Below, piece by piece: positions 10,740-20,870 of a stretch of 64,000 nucleotides of DNA (positions are counted from its first letter, which is position 1; each line of letters starts with the position of its first letter). The stretch lies in NCBI GenBank assembly GCA_047967505.1, contig CM106541.1. The stretch is one strand, 5' to 3'. Position numbers and translations under genes: made by a program. The stretch comes from Dipteris shenzhenensis. Taxonomy: Eukaryota; Polypodiophyta; Polypodiopsida; Gleicheniales. Under the pieces are notes generated by a model. The model made no database searches and was not told the origin of the DNA. It saw only the letters and a list, made by a program, of their open reading frames with translations.

Positions 10740-10757
10740 CTTCCTCTCTCTCTCTAA
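10666..10757. repeat. (TC)n/(TATC)n tract
   Basis: TC microsatellite with a short TATC run near its 3' end, left of hairpin D and complementary to (AG)n at 11057-11113. Confidence 0.95.
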
Positions 10758-10780
10758 CATGCAGTATGAATGGCTTAATA

Positions 10781-10903
10781 AAAAGTCAAAAATATGTAGA
10801 ATGCAAAATGTGCAAAAGAATGCGATTTGAGAGGTTGGTCATGTCCCAACCTCTCAAATCGTATTCTTTTACACGTTTACAATTCTGCATATTTTTTACC
10901 ATA
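10781..10903 (+). repeat. Hairpin D (candidate small-RNA precursor)
   Basis: Module-copy partner of hairpin A. Arms contain TGTGCAAAAGAATGCGATTT and AGAGGTTGG, with the loop near CATG at about 10840. Confidence 0.6.
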
Positions 10904-10921
10904 CATGCAAGCTTTGGGATG

Positions 10922-11047
10922 CTCCAATGCCAAAAATCTGAATATAGAGAAATGTGCAAAAGAATGCGATTTCCAAGGTTTGGTTTTCTCGACCATGCAA
11001 ATCGCATTCTTTTGCACATTTTCCTCTTTGCAAGTTTTGGGGATCTA
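10922..11047 (+). repeat. Hairpin E (candidate small-RNA precursor)
   Basis: Partner of hairpin B. Arms contain TGTGCAAAAGAATGCGATTT and its complement CAAATCGCATTCTTTTGCAC (exact apart from the apex side). The apex itself has diverged (TTTGGTTTTCTCGACC). Confidence 0.6.
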
Positions 11048-11053
11048 GGCAAA

Positions 11054-11056
<3 letters not shown>

Positions 11057-11113
<57 letters not shown>
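11057..11113. repeat. (AG)n tract
   Basis: About 57 bp of GA downstream of hairpin E. Confidence 0.95.
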
Positions 11114-11115
<2 letters not shown>

Positions 11116-11247
11116 CTAATACAATTTATTGACAATAGCCCTTCTGGTAGAGTAGGTGGCCCTGGAGTATGAGGTATTTGAGGGGCTTGTGGAGGTGGAG
11201 GTTTCCTACAAGATCAGGTAGTGTATGAGTTTTTAGAAGAGTGCAAG

Positions 11248-11353
11248 CCTACAAAAAAATGTGCAAAAGAATGCGATTTGCTTTGGTTGGGTTGATCCCA
11301 ATCTTGCAAATTCATTCTTTTGTACATTTTTCTCTTTACAAATTTTCTAAAGG
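11248..11353 (+). repeat. Hairpin F (candidate small-RNA precursor)
   Basis: Shorter outer stem than its relatives. The core TGTGCAAAAGAATGCGATTT is kept. The 3' arm has one deletion (CAAATTCATTC). Followed by a short (AG)n at 11353-11370. Confidence 0.5.
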
Positions 11354-11714
11354 AGAGAGAGAGAGAGAGACTTGTTAATACAGGGAGATCTTTGTTGGAT
11401 AGTGCTGGTGGTGGTCTGCTAGCTATTGGCCCTTCTAGTAGAGACGATGGCCCTAGAATGTCAGGTAGTGCAAGAGGGTGTGGAGGTGGAGGTTTCCTAG
11501 AAAAGCAGGTATTGCAGGAGTGGTGGAGTGTAGCAATGCAAGAGGGAGTAGAAGTTGAAGTAGCAGTGTATGTGGTTGGCCCTAGAAGATCAAGTAGTGC
11601 AGGAGGGTGTGGAAGTAAGAGATGAAGTAGCAATATATGTAGTAGTTGAAGAGTGTGGTAGTTAAAGTAGCAGTGCTATATTTAGTAGTTGTTATATTTA
11701 GAAGTTTCTATAGT

Positions 11715-11719
<5 letters not shown>

Positions 11720-11764
<45 letters not shown>
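11720..11764. repeat. (AG)n tract
   Basis: GA microsatellite. It is followed by a segment (11780-11975) that is partly repeated at 12105-12236 ahead of hairpins G and H. Confidence 0.95.
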
Positions 11765-11766
<2 letters not shown>

Positions 11767-11977
11767 GGGGCCTTAATCACCTTTTTCATATATGTTGATA
11801 GGTTTTATCTTTCTTTGCTTCTAGGTAGCCATGTGCACAGAGTTCTTGCAAACCCAAGTTTGTATTCTTACTTTTTGAGATCTATTTTGTCCTATGCCTC
11901 TATGCTTCCTGTCAGTTTTGAATTTTTCCAAAGTAAGGAGCTATGAGAACCTTTTTTAGCAAGCAAACTGAGGGAAG

Positions 11978-12104
11978 CTCAAGTGCCAAAAAATAGATAG
12001 AGAAAAATTTGCAAAAGAATGCAATCTATGTTGTTGGGATCAGACCAAGCTTACAAAATGCATTCTTTTGTACATTTTGGTAAGACTAACCTTTTGGATA
12101 CTAG
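11978..12104 (+). repeat. Hairpin G (candidate small-RNA precursor)
   Basis: The most diverged member. The core TTGCAAAAGAATGCAAT pairs with ATGCATTCTTTTGTAC. It is preceded by CTGAGGGAAGCTCAAGTGCC, as is hairpin H. Confidence 0.5.
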
Positions 12105-12236
12105 GTAAAAGAGAAGAACCTTCTCCATATCTGTTTATCCTAGGTTTCTATTTGTCTTATCAGATTTGAATTCTTTTCACGGACCTTTGTGTATAGAATT
12201 GCTGTAAACCTAGGTGTGCTTACAACCTGAGGGAAG

Positions 12237-12363
12237 CTCAAGTGCCAGAAGTTAGATAGAGAGAATGTGCAAAAGAATGCGATTTGTGTGGTTGGCATTA
12301 GCCCAACAACCTAAATTGCATTCTTTTGCACAGTTTGCTCTAAGTAAATTTTTGTATGTTAGG
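12237..12363 (+). repeat. Hairpin H (candidate small-RNA precursor)
   Basis: Core TGTGCAAAAGAATGCGATTT, apex GGTTGGCATTAGCCCAAC, 3' arm AAATTGCATTCTTTTGCACA. Followed by (AG)n at 12376-12396. Confidence 0.55.
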
Positions 12364-12399
12364 GAAAAGCGACAAAGAGAGAGAGAGAGAGAGAGAGCT

Positions 12400-14083
12400 T
12401 TGAATGTATTAGATGGCTTGCAAAAGGTCTTCGAAGCCTTATGCCAAATTCAATGTTGAAATATTGCACTTTTTCATGCAGGTCAATTGGACAAACCCAA
12501 AACTACCATGAAGAGAAGGCTAAATTTTGCAAGTACGTCCCCTCAATACAAGTTTGCAGCTCAAGACAAGAGGCAGAGGACAGATGAAAAGGAAGAGGCG
12601 CTTATCATGCAAATGCTCGTGATCAAAATGCAGTTCCAGTTCAAGGGAAAGAGAATGCAAGAAGAGTAGAAGGCATGTGGCTTGAAGCTATTTGAGTATC
12701 TTCAAGTCGGTAATGCTCAGCAGGAGTTCCACCTTTTCTATGATATGTTTAACAAATCTCTCAGCTATGCTGCTATATTGGATCAACACAAGGATTTTTT
12801 AGGAGAAGAGATTAGAGAATTCGAGGAACTTACAACAGGGCAAGGTAGGCTAGTCATATCTGAGAAGGCGTATATTCACATCAAAGATATGATAAAAGAT
12901 GATAAGCTAAGAATTTTAGTGAACAGGAGATTTGACAACCTACCTTAGTCATACAAGGCACATTGCAGTATTCATCCTAGAAGATGCAGGCTCTTGGAGG
13001 AGAGTCTTGGATTTTCTCTACTTGAAAAGTTTTGTCATGGTGTGCATGAGGAAATGTGGGAGGAGGCATCTGAGAGAAGAAGGCATTGATGAGGAAGGGC
13101 CAAGTTATGGTGAGGAAATAGAACTTGAGCAGGAGAGGAAAGAGGTTGAAACTCTGGAACTTATTGCATTAAAATCTGAAACACTTAGGGGAGAAGTCTC
13201 TATAGCAAAACTTGATATTGAAACCTCCACTCCTTCTCTCCCCATTCTTCCATCTTTCACCATCGAATATCAAATGTATGTCTTACTCTCTGACATACTA
13301 ATCCTCTTTGACCTAATGGAAGACTAGGCAATTGCATTGATAGCCCAATCTTGCAATGTAGACCATGATGTTGGGATTGTAGATGATGATTTAATTACAC
13401 TGGAAGTTAAATTTGATCCCAAGGAAGCACTATCCATGTGCTTTGAAGAAGTTGCCAAGGTGCAAGAGATAGACGATGAGACCTTTAAGAAGGTCCAAAA
13501 CTCAATGAATCTATAGTCAAGTGTACAGGAGCAAAGAAACATAGAGAACATCGCAGAAAGGAGCAGTGACGTCTAGAAGGATAAAATCTTGGAAGAAGAT
13601 GAGAACATGAAGGTAAATTATCAACGTTCTTTTGACTAGATTAATTGCATGGATTACTTATGTGATGCTCCATGTTGTAAAGTTCTAATAACATTGTCTA
13701 TGACATTGTAGCTATTTATTGAGGATGATAGATTTCTTAGAAGGGGTCTTGGAAGCAAAGAGAGGGGCCTCGGGCAATTGTCCAGCTTGTCTTACTATAT
13801 GAAGCACTTATTGTCTACCAAGATTCTCATTTACCACCAACACTTAAGTGATGATGGAGAGGCTGCCGTTTACTTTTTCAAGTGTTTGTCACAGGCTTTT
13901 GGTGGTTTTTCGGTGAATTAGCAGAAAGACAAAGTCATATTGATTGAAAAATATTCTGCTTTTGATATTTTGGGTTATCACCCTGGCCAACAATGCTCGA
14001 GGGTAGGGTATTTCCTTAGATATACTAAATATGCATTGGCACATGGTATCAAAAGTCCTCTTCACCTAGATGGTTATGGCTAA
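12400..14083 (+). pseudogene. Unknown intron-containing gene, decayed (convergent gene 1)
   Basis: I do not recognise the family. A splice-acceptor-like TTTTTCATGCAG precedes an exon starting near 12482. The open stretches read MKRRLNFASTSPQYKF, a charged segment, FEYLQVGNAQQEFHLFYDMF (near 12690) and then, after a stop and frame change at about 12945, an acidic region with LEVKFDPKEALSMCFEEV. A consensus intron lies at 13613-13711 (AAG then GTAAAT; ACATTGTAG). It joins NMK to LFIEDDRFLRRGLG in frame. Downstream YFFKCLSQAFGGFSVN, a stop, then EKYSAFDILGYHPGQQ and CSRVGYFLRYTKYALAHGI run to a final stop at about 14083. At least five in-frame stops or shifts make it nonfunctional. The retained intron argues against a processed copy. 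Confidence 0.45.
13613..13711 (+). other. Intron in unknown gene 1
   Basis: GT...AG, 99 bp, T-rich. Removing it restores one reading frame between the acidic region and the C-terminal part. Confidence 0.5.
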
Positions 14084-14289
14084 TAAGGTTTAGTGAACTA
14101 GTTTTGACTCTTGAGGCCCAATAGATAGAAGCACGGCAACTTGAAGAAAAGCAGAAGCAGGAATCCTAAATGTATATGTTAGAAAGTAGACCAAGTCTTT
14201 GAGCAAATTATAAAAAACTTGTATTTTGTATTACATTTCCAATATTACATCATAAATTCACTGCTTTATGCTAGTGATTTGTAAATTGT

Positions 14290-16846
14290 ACTATTAGACT
14301 CTATCAGTCCACTTGTGGCCCACAAAGATCTTTGACTGCCTCCATTCAGCGTGTTTCTGTGCAGCAGTTGAGTTGTCTAAGATTTTCCGCCTTCTTTTCT
14401 TTTGTGCAGTGTTGAAGGCTATTTTCTCTTGATTTATAGCCTCTATAGTATACCTCTATAGAACCATTGAAAAACTTATTTGAGATTGTTTGCCTTCTAT
14501 GCTCCTCCAAAATGTTGTGTGTGTCGAAAGAACGCATTGCGTGCAATGTAGTGAGATTTCTCCATTCCCTTAGTGGACCATATTGCAGGGCATCCATATT
14601 TTTTAACAAAATATGGAAGGTGGTTACAGATCATATGCTCTAATCACAAAAAATGAGAAGTTACTATTGATGCCAAAAAGATATGCCTAAAAGGAAAGAA
14701 TGAATTTCTCTTACCATGTAGTGTGTTATATTGCAGCTTGTCCAAGCTTGTTTATTGATTTTCCAAAATTCTTTAGCTCCTCTTCTAATGCCCGGTGATC
14801 ATTCTTGTTCCATGTCTTTTTATCACAAAATATGAATAGCTTGTCTAATGTTTTCCATACTTCTATTTAACATTTCGAGTAAGTCCATCCGCCTCATGAT
14901 CTTTGACAACATTATGTACAAGCTTCCAAAGGTCATACTTTACCCTCAAAACATATCTTGATTGTTTCCCTAGCTTTCTTTCTCTTTGTGGTTCCAATAA
15001 AAACCGTTTAGCTTTGACTCCACCAATAGATGGCTTAATAGGGATGTCCTTTCCATTGGTTGACTTCTTAAGGTCTGTTGTGATATGAACATCTCCTCAG
15101 TGGAGACCAATATCTGACAATACTTTTTCCAATGCTTTATTTGCCTCTTTCTTGTGGTTTTCTGGACAAAGCTTCCAAGCAAATCCAATATATAAAAATA
15201 CCAACCTTTCAATGATGCGACATAAAGCATGCAATGTACATATATGTACATTGCACAATGGAATATCAAGGACTACATTTAGGATCCATGACATATGTTG
15301 GCTCCTTGTAGTAAAGGCATGGTGATTTTGAATTTCCTCCTTTGCTAATGTTGAACATACACTTGAGGGTCTTGAGTTCCCCTGCCATATGCCAATCCAC
15401 TTGGAAATCACATTTGCCTTTGACATGAAGATGGCCACCTTAAACTTGATTTTTTTATCATTGTTGGTAGTTGATGGAATACCCAATCAACAGTTTTGTG
15501 GTCCTCTATATTAACCTACCATCAACCTACCATCAAAAATTGAAGAGTTATGTAGTTTAAGAATCAAACATCCATACATTATACCTATAGAAAAACATTT
15601 GAAATCCAAGTCTGTGCCTACCTCAAATGAGCCTAGCCACCAAATGTGCTTCTCTGATTGCACAGTGAAGTGATTTCAATTCTCTTTCGTAATTGATGGG
15701 TCAAGATCTCTATTCATTAGTGTGATGGTCACTCTTTCAATCTTTTTCTCCTTTATAATTTCACATTCATCCAACTTTATAACATGAGACATCCTTTACA
15801 CTCTTTGAATGTGATACCATAAAATTCAACCATTCTTATTTGCAATTGTTGAAGATCAACAAAAATGTTGTTCAAAGGATTATAGACAGTGCTTCCCTTA
15901 TTACTTTCATACACCCCTTCAATATGCAAACAATTTCCAGTTAAGGATTATAGACCTTAACTTCCACACTTCTGCAGGCTTGGGTAGAAGCACACGTTTG
16001 ATTCTTTGATCCTTTAGAGTTAATGATACTACTCTAAAAGTAGAGGAATAACCTTTTCTACTTACTCCACTCTCATCAAGAGCCTCTTGGATTAAGTTCA
16101 CATCAACCTTGATGGATTCTACAAATTGTTGCACAACGTTCTGTTTCATGGTTTTAATTCTATTTTCCTCTAACATACATTTTGCAATAGTACTTAACAG
16201 TAACCCTTTCATTTGCTTCACTAGAATGACATTCGGATCAACATTCTCCTTTTGAAGCTCCAAGATTTTTTTGCAACAAGCATGCACATGCATAAGTTTT
16301 CCCTGATTGCTATTACCTAACAATATTGAACATTCAGAAAGCAACATGCATACGTAAAAAAAATTTCCGATTGCTATTATCTAGCAAAAAAGTAAAAGAA
16401 AAATATAAAACTTACTTTGCTACTTGAACTCTTCGCTTGCACCCTCCACTGCCAGCTTTTAGTTCTAAAATGTCTTGAAATTTTCTTCCTCTGAACCTAT
16501 CTCCCAATGGGGTTGATTTAGGTATAGCTTTCGACAACTTATCCTTCATTGTTGTGTGTTCTTCAATTTCTTTGTGTAGTAGATCTTTCAATTTGGAGCT
16601 TTCGTCCATCTGTTGCATTCTCGTATCTTTCTCTTACTCATATAAGGTCTTATACATTTGTGCAATGGAAGAATGAATTGTAATATACCCGTGCATACCT
16701 TTTTTCCCGTCACCCACAAACTTTAGTAAAGTCATCGGATTAGAAAAAGGAGTAGAGGTTTTAACAAGACATTTTGAATAAATCCTCCCATCACACCATA
16801 AGTAAATATGTTGTAAGCCTTCTCTCCTCATGGTGTCTCTTTGCAT
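14290..16846 (-). pseudogene. Unknown multi-exon gene, decayed (convergent gene 2)
   Basis: Minus-strand protein-like sequence in consistent order, family not recognised. From the 5' end: GLQHIYLWCDGRIYSKCLVK (16.8 kb), a Lys/Glu-rich coiled-coil-like piece MQQMDESSKLKDLLHKEIEE, an intron (16310-16415) whose removal keeps the frame into KLMHVHACCKKILELQ, then GYSSTFRVVSLTLKD, FVDLQQLQIRMVEFYGITF, VIKLDECEIIKEKKIERVTI, SEKHIWWLGSFE, DHKTVDWVFHQLPTMI, KVAIFMSKANVISKWIGIWQ, LHALCRIIERLVFLYIGFAW, KPSIGGVKAKRFLLEP, DLWKLVHNVVKDHEADGLTR, and a last exon PYFVKKYGCPAIWTTKGMEK with SHYIARNAFFRHTQH. Several stops and frame changes (for example near 15110 and at the A-run near 15450) kill it. The C-terminus faces gene 1 with about 200 bp between them. 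Confidence 0.45.
16310..16415 (-). other. Intron in unknown gene 2
   Basis: On the minus strand it starts GTAAGT (a perfect 5' splice site) and ends TAGGTAATAG. Removal joins VQVA-K/N to NQGKLMHVHACC in frame. Length 106 bp. Confidence 0.5.
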
Positions 16847-16849
16847 GGC

Positions 16850-17440
16850 ACTTACATATTGTCATTTTATAGTAGGAGCATATTCTTCCATCAAATCGAT
16901 ATGGAGACGGTGTTGTTGCCTCTTATAGGATTGTCCCATAGTGGTGTCATTGCACGTCGCCTAAGCAGTGTTGGATTGTTCCATAGTGGTGTCGTTGCAT
17001 ACTGTGTGGACAATACTGCCCCATTGTTTTGCTTCGCAATTGCATCACTTTTTCTAAACGATGTGCTAATGATGGCATATGCTTTGGAAAGTCAAAGATG
17101 GTGGTAATATTTGAAAAGTTGATGATGATGGAAAGCTTTGGCAGCAGTAGTAAGCTCTGGTGAGATTAGTTATGGGGTCCTGACAAAGGAGATAAACTCA
17201 TCTCTGAGACAATTGTGAGATCTATCAGAGAAAGAAGTGGCTTACAAGAGCATTGAATGCAAAATCTTGTAAGATTTGAGGGTTGAATATAAGAGAATAT
17301 CTTTATTCCTCTATCCTCTGACATGAAAGAGTTATTTAACATATTTTATTGAGTATTCTATTAGTTTACATATTTAAGAGCAAAAGAAAAAAGAAGAAAT
17401 TGTGAATTTCTTACAGGGCCCCAAACTCTTTTTTCCTAAT
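16850..17440. other. No gene recognised
   Basis: Sequence upstream of unknown gene 2 and left of the tandem array. It has a short repeated GGATTGTTCCATAGTGGTGTC-type segment (two copies near 16930 and 16975) and nothing else recognisable. Confidence 0.5.
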
Positions 17441-18374
17441 GCAAGGCTTCTAACACCCTATTATACAAGGTGAGTATGCCAATTGGATGGTAGTACATGA
17501 AATTATTATAGATTAAATGGACTAGTCGTGCCACCCTTGCACTTGTAGCTAGCCAAGATCTTCAGCCTAGGAATCTGGACTACAGTGTTAGGTCGAAAGC
17601 TCATCAAGTTTTGTTAGTTCCAAAGTTGGTTCTTTAGGACTCAGGAGAAAAGATGACCCCATTATGATAAAATTTAGTACAATGGGATGCAGGGGGAGCT
17701 GTGATATATCATTGTCGTTTTCCAAGACAAAATCCACATTAAAAAATGATATCGCCAAAATAGGGTGTGTAAACCTAGCGTGCCTATGGAGAAGGGTTAA
17801 AATGCTAAAGGTGAAGTGGATTAGTTAAGTCTAACCTCTCTTGCATGGGGATGGAAGTGATAGTGGTATAGCGGTAGTGGAGGGGGTTTTCTACTATGCA
17901 TGGTTCTTGAGCATGCGTAGCTAGATTTATTGATGCCTCAAGGAGCTTGTCATATGCTTCTTGCATCTGCATGTTTGTTTGTGGTTCCAGTCATGGTGCC
18001 CTGCTGTGCTTGTTCCAGGTCTTGTTGGAGATGAAGGATTTATTCCTAGCACCCATGCACCATTGAGTCCAAATTTCCAATGCATTGGAGTTAGGCTTGT
18101 TGTTCACTTTAAGATGCACGATGATAATGCTTGAATTCAACAATTCCTTTGTCATCTTCTTAATTTTTTCATCTGCTTTGGCTTGCCATCTTTCTCTTGT
18201 TGGAGTTGTTGTTGGACTCCTTGGTTTAGGTTTTTTTTTGCAGTGATCTCTTACTCAAGATGTTGGACCCTTTGCTAAATATTTTCAGCACATTGTTGAC
18301 ATCGTTCAATTGATTTGATTGCTTGGGTGCCAACTTCCTCCATGACTACACGCATTGTTGTTGAGCCTCAACTA

Positions 18375-18728
18375 CTACTTGGAGGTTGTTGCATTGCAAA
18401 TTTGCCACAATAAAGTTTCTTTAGATCTATGTATTTTGTTCATCCTAAGCTGTGTGTGTTGTGAGTGAATGGATGGTGGTGTGTGACCTAGGTAAGTATG
18501 AATGGGTGGAGGTGCATTTCTACAATGGGGACAATGGGCATCCTTGCGATTGTTAGCATTTAAATTGGACTGAAAAATAGCTAAGTGGGTGTCTTGTTCT
18601 CCTAACATTAGGTCGAGGTATGCCACATGAATAGTTCCAAAATTGGAGAAGCCTATCTCATACATGGCTTGCAAGGCTTCTAACACCCTATCATACAAGG
18701 TGACTATGCTGATTGGGTGGTAGTGCAT
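18375..18728 (-). pseudogene. Best-preserved coding trace of array unit (unit 1 end)
   Basis: A 117-codon frame reading MHYHPISIVTLYDRVLEALQ, FSNFGTIHVAYLDLM, then CPHCRNAPPPIHTYLGH. A CxxC pair followed by a Pro/His-rich stretch could be half of a metal-binding site. The same sequence recurs in the equivalent position of other units (notably 25326-25763) with different lesions. Family not recognised, and functional status is unlikely given lesions in every copy. Confidence 0.35.
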
Positions 18729-20819
18729 AACATTATTATAGATTAAATAATTGTAAGGTTTGATGGCCTAGTCTTTCTTCCCTTGCACTTGTAGCTAGCC
18801 AAGACCTTCAGCTTAGGAATCTGGACTAAAGTACTGGGTCAAAAGTTCATCAAGCTTTGTTAGTTCCAAAATTGGTTCTTTAGGAAGAAAGATGACCTTT
18901 GTATGATATAGCACCATGCCCTAAAATTTAGTGCAATGGGATGCACAAGTGTGATATAGCATTGTCGTTTTCCAAGACAAAGTCCCCATTAAAAAATGGC
19001 ATCACCAAAATAGGGTGTGTAAAGTTAGTGTGCCTATGGAGAAGGGTTAAAATGGTAAGGGTGAAGTGGATTAGTTAAGTCTAAGTGCTCTTGAATGGAG
19101 ATGGAAGTGATAGTGGTATAGTGGTAATTGAGGGGGGTTTCTACTATGCATGGTTGTAGAGCATGGGTAGCCAGATTTATGGATGCCTTGAGGAGCTTCT
19201 CATATGCTTCTTGCATCTACATGTCTAGTTGTGGTTCTAGTCATGTTGCCCATTGAGCTTGTTCCAGGTCTTATTGGACATGAAGGATTTATTCCTAGAA
19301 CCCATGCACCTTGTAGTCTAGGTGTCAAATGCATTGGAGTTGGTCTTGGTGTTCACTTTCAGATGCATGATGATAATGCTTGAACTCAACAGTTCCTCTG
19401 TCATCTCCTTGATTTTTTCCTCGGCTTTGGCCTGCCATCTTTCTCCTTGGAGCTGGTGTTGGAGTCCTTGGTTTAAGGTTTTTTTTGTGGTGAGATCTTA
19501 CTCAATATGTTGGACCCTTTCTTGAATCTTTTTATCATATTGTTGATATCATTCAATTGATTCAATTGCTTTGGTGCCAACTTCCTCCACGACTACATGC
19601 ATTATTGTTGAGCCTCAACTACTACTTGGAAATTGTTGCATTGCAGATTTGCCACAATAATGTTTCTTCGGAGCTACATATTTTTTTCCTCCCAGTGCTA
19701 TGTGTGTTGTGAGTGAATGGATGGTGGTGTGTGACCTAGGTTAGTATGACCGTGTGTTGGTGCATTTTTACAATGGGGCAAATGGGCATCCTTAGAATTG
19801 TTAATATTTAGATTGGACTAGAAAATGGCTAAGTGGGTGTTGTCTTCTTCTTTCGACATAAGGTCAGAGTATGCCACATGATTAGTTTCAAAATTGGAGA
19901 AGCCTATCTCATACATGGCTTGTAGACTTCTAACACCCTATTATACAAGGTGAGTATGCTAATTGGGTGGCAGTGCATGACATTATTATAGATTAAATAA
20001 TTGTAAGGTTTGATGGTCTAGTCTTGCACCCTTGCACTTGTAGATAGCTAAGACCTTTGGCCTAGGAATCTAGACTAGAGTGCTAGGTCAAAAGGTCATC
20101 AACCTTTGTTAGTCCCAAAGTTGGTTCTTTAAGAGGAAAGATGACTCCTATATGATATAGCTCCATCCCCTAAAATTTAGTACAATGGGTTGTAGGGGGA
20201 GGTGTGATATATCATTGTCATTTTACAAGACCAAATCCCCATTAAAAAATGACATTGTCAAAATAGGGTGTGTAAAGTTAGTGTGCCTACAGAGAAGAGC
20301 TAAAATGCTCTTCAATAGAGATGGAAGTGATAGTGGTATAGTGGTAGTGGAGGACGATTTCTACTATGCATTGTTGTAGAGCATGGGTAGCCAGATTTAT
20401 TGATGCCTTGAGGCACTTGTCATACACCTCTTACATCTGCATGTCTAGTTGTGGTTCCACTCATGGTGCCTATTGAGCTTTTTCTAGGTCTTGTTATTCT
20501 TGGCACCCATGCACCTTGGAGTCTAGGTGACAAATGCATTGTGGAGTTGGTCTTGTTGTTCACTTTCAGATGCATGATCATAATTCTTGAACTCAAAAGT
20601 TCCTCTGTCATCTTCTTGATTTTTTCCTTGGCTTTGGCTTACCATCTTTCTCTTGTTGGAGCTGTTGTTGGAGTCCTTGGTTTAGGGGGGTTTTTGTGGT
20701 GATCTCTTACACAAGATGTTGGACCCTTTGCTGAATATTTTAAGTAAATTATTGATATCGTTCAACTGATTCGATTGCTTGGGTGCTAACTTCTCCATGT
20801 CTACATGTGTTGTTGTTGA

Positions 20820-20870
20820 GCCTCAACTACTATTGTGTTGTTGAGCCTCAACTACTACTTGGAGATTGTC
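20820..20870. repeat. 24-26 bp local duplication in array unit 3
   Basis: GTTGTTGAGCCTCAACTACT occurs twice in direct succession. The second copy continues into the normal unit sequence. Confidence 0.7.

Larger units (their letters stand above)
8990..11115. repeat. Duplicated ~1.4-kb module (copies about 8990-9802 and 10205-11113)
   Basis: Two copies share the order: CCTC-rich segment, CTCTGAAGAGAACAATAC-like block, (TC)n, GAATGGCTTAATA, hairpin, second hairpin, (AG)n. The GAATGGCTTAATA marker recurs at about 9345 and 10767, an offset of 1.42 kb. In copy 1 a (TC)n tract (9484-9519) separates the two hairpins. Copy 2 lacks that tract. Confidence 0.65.
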
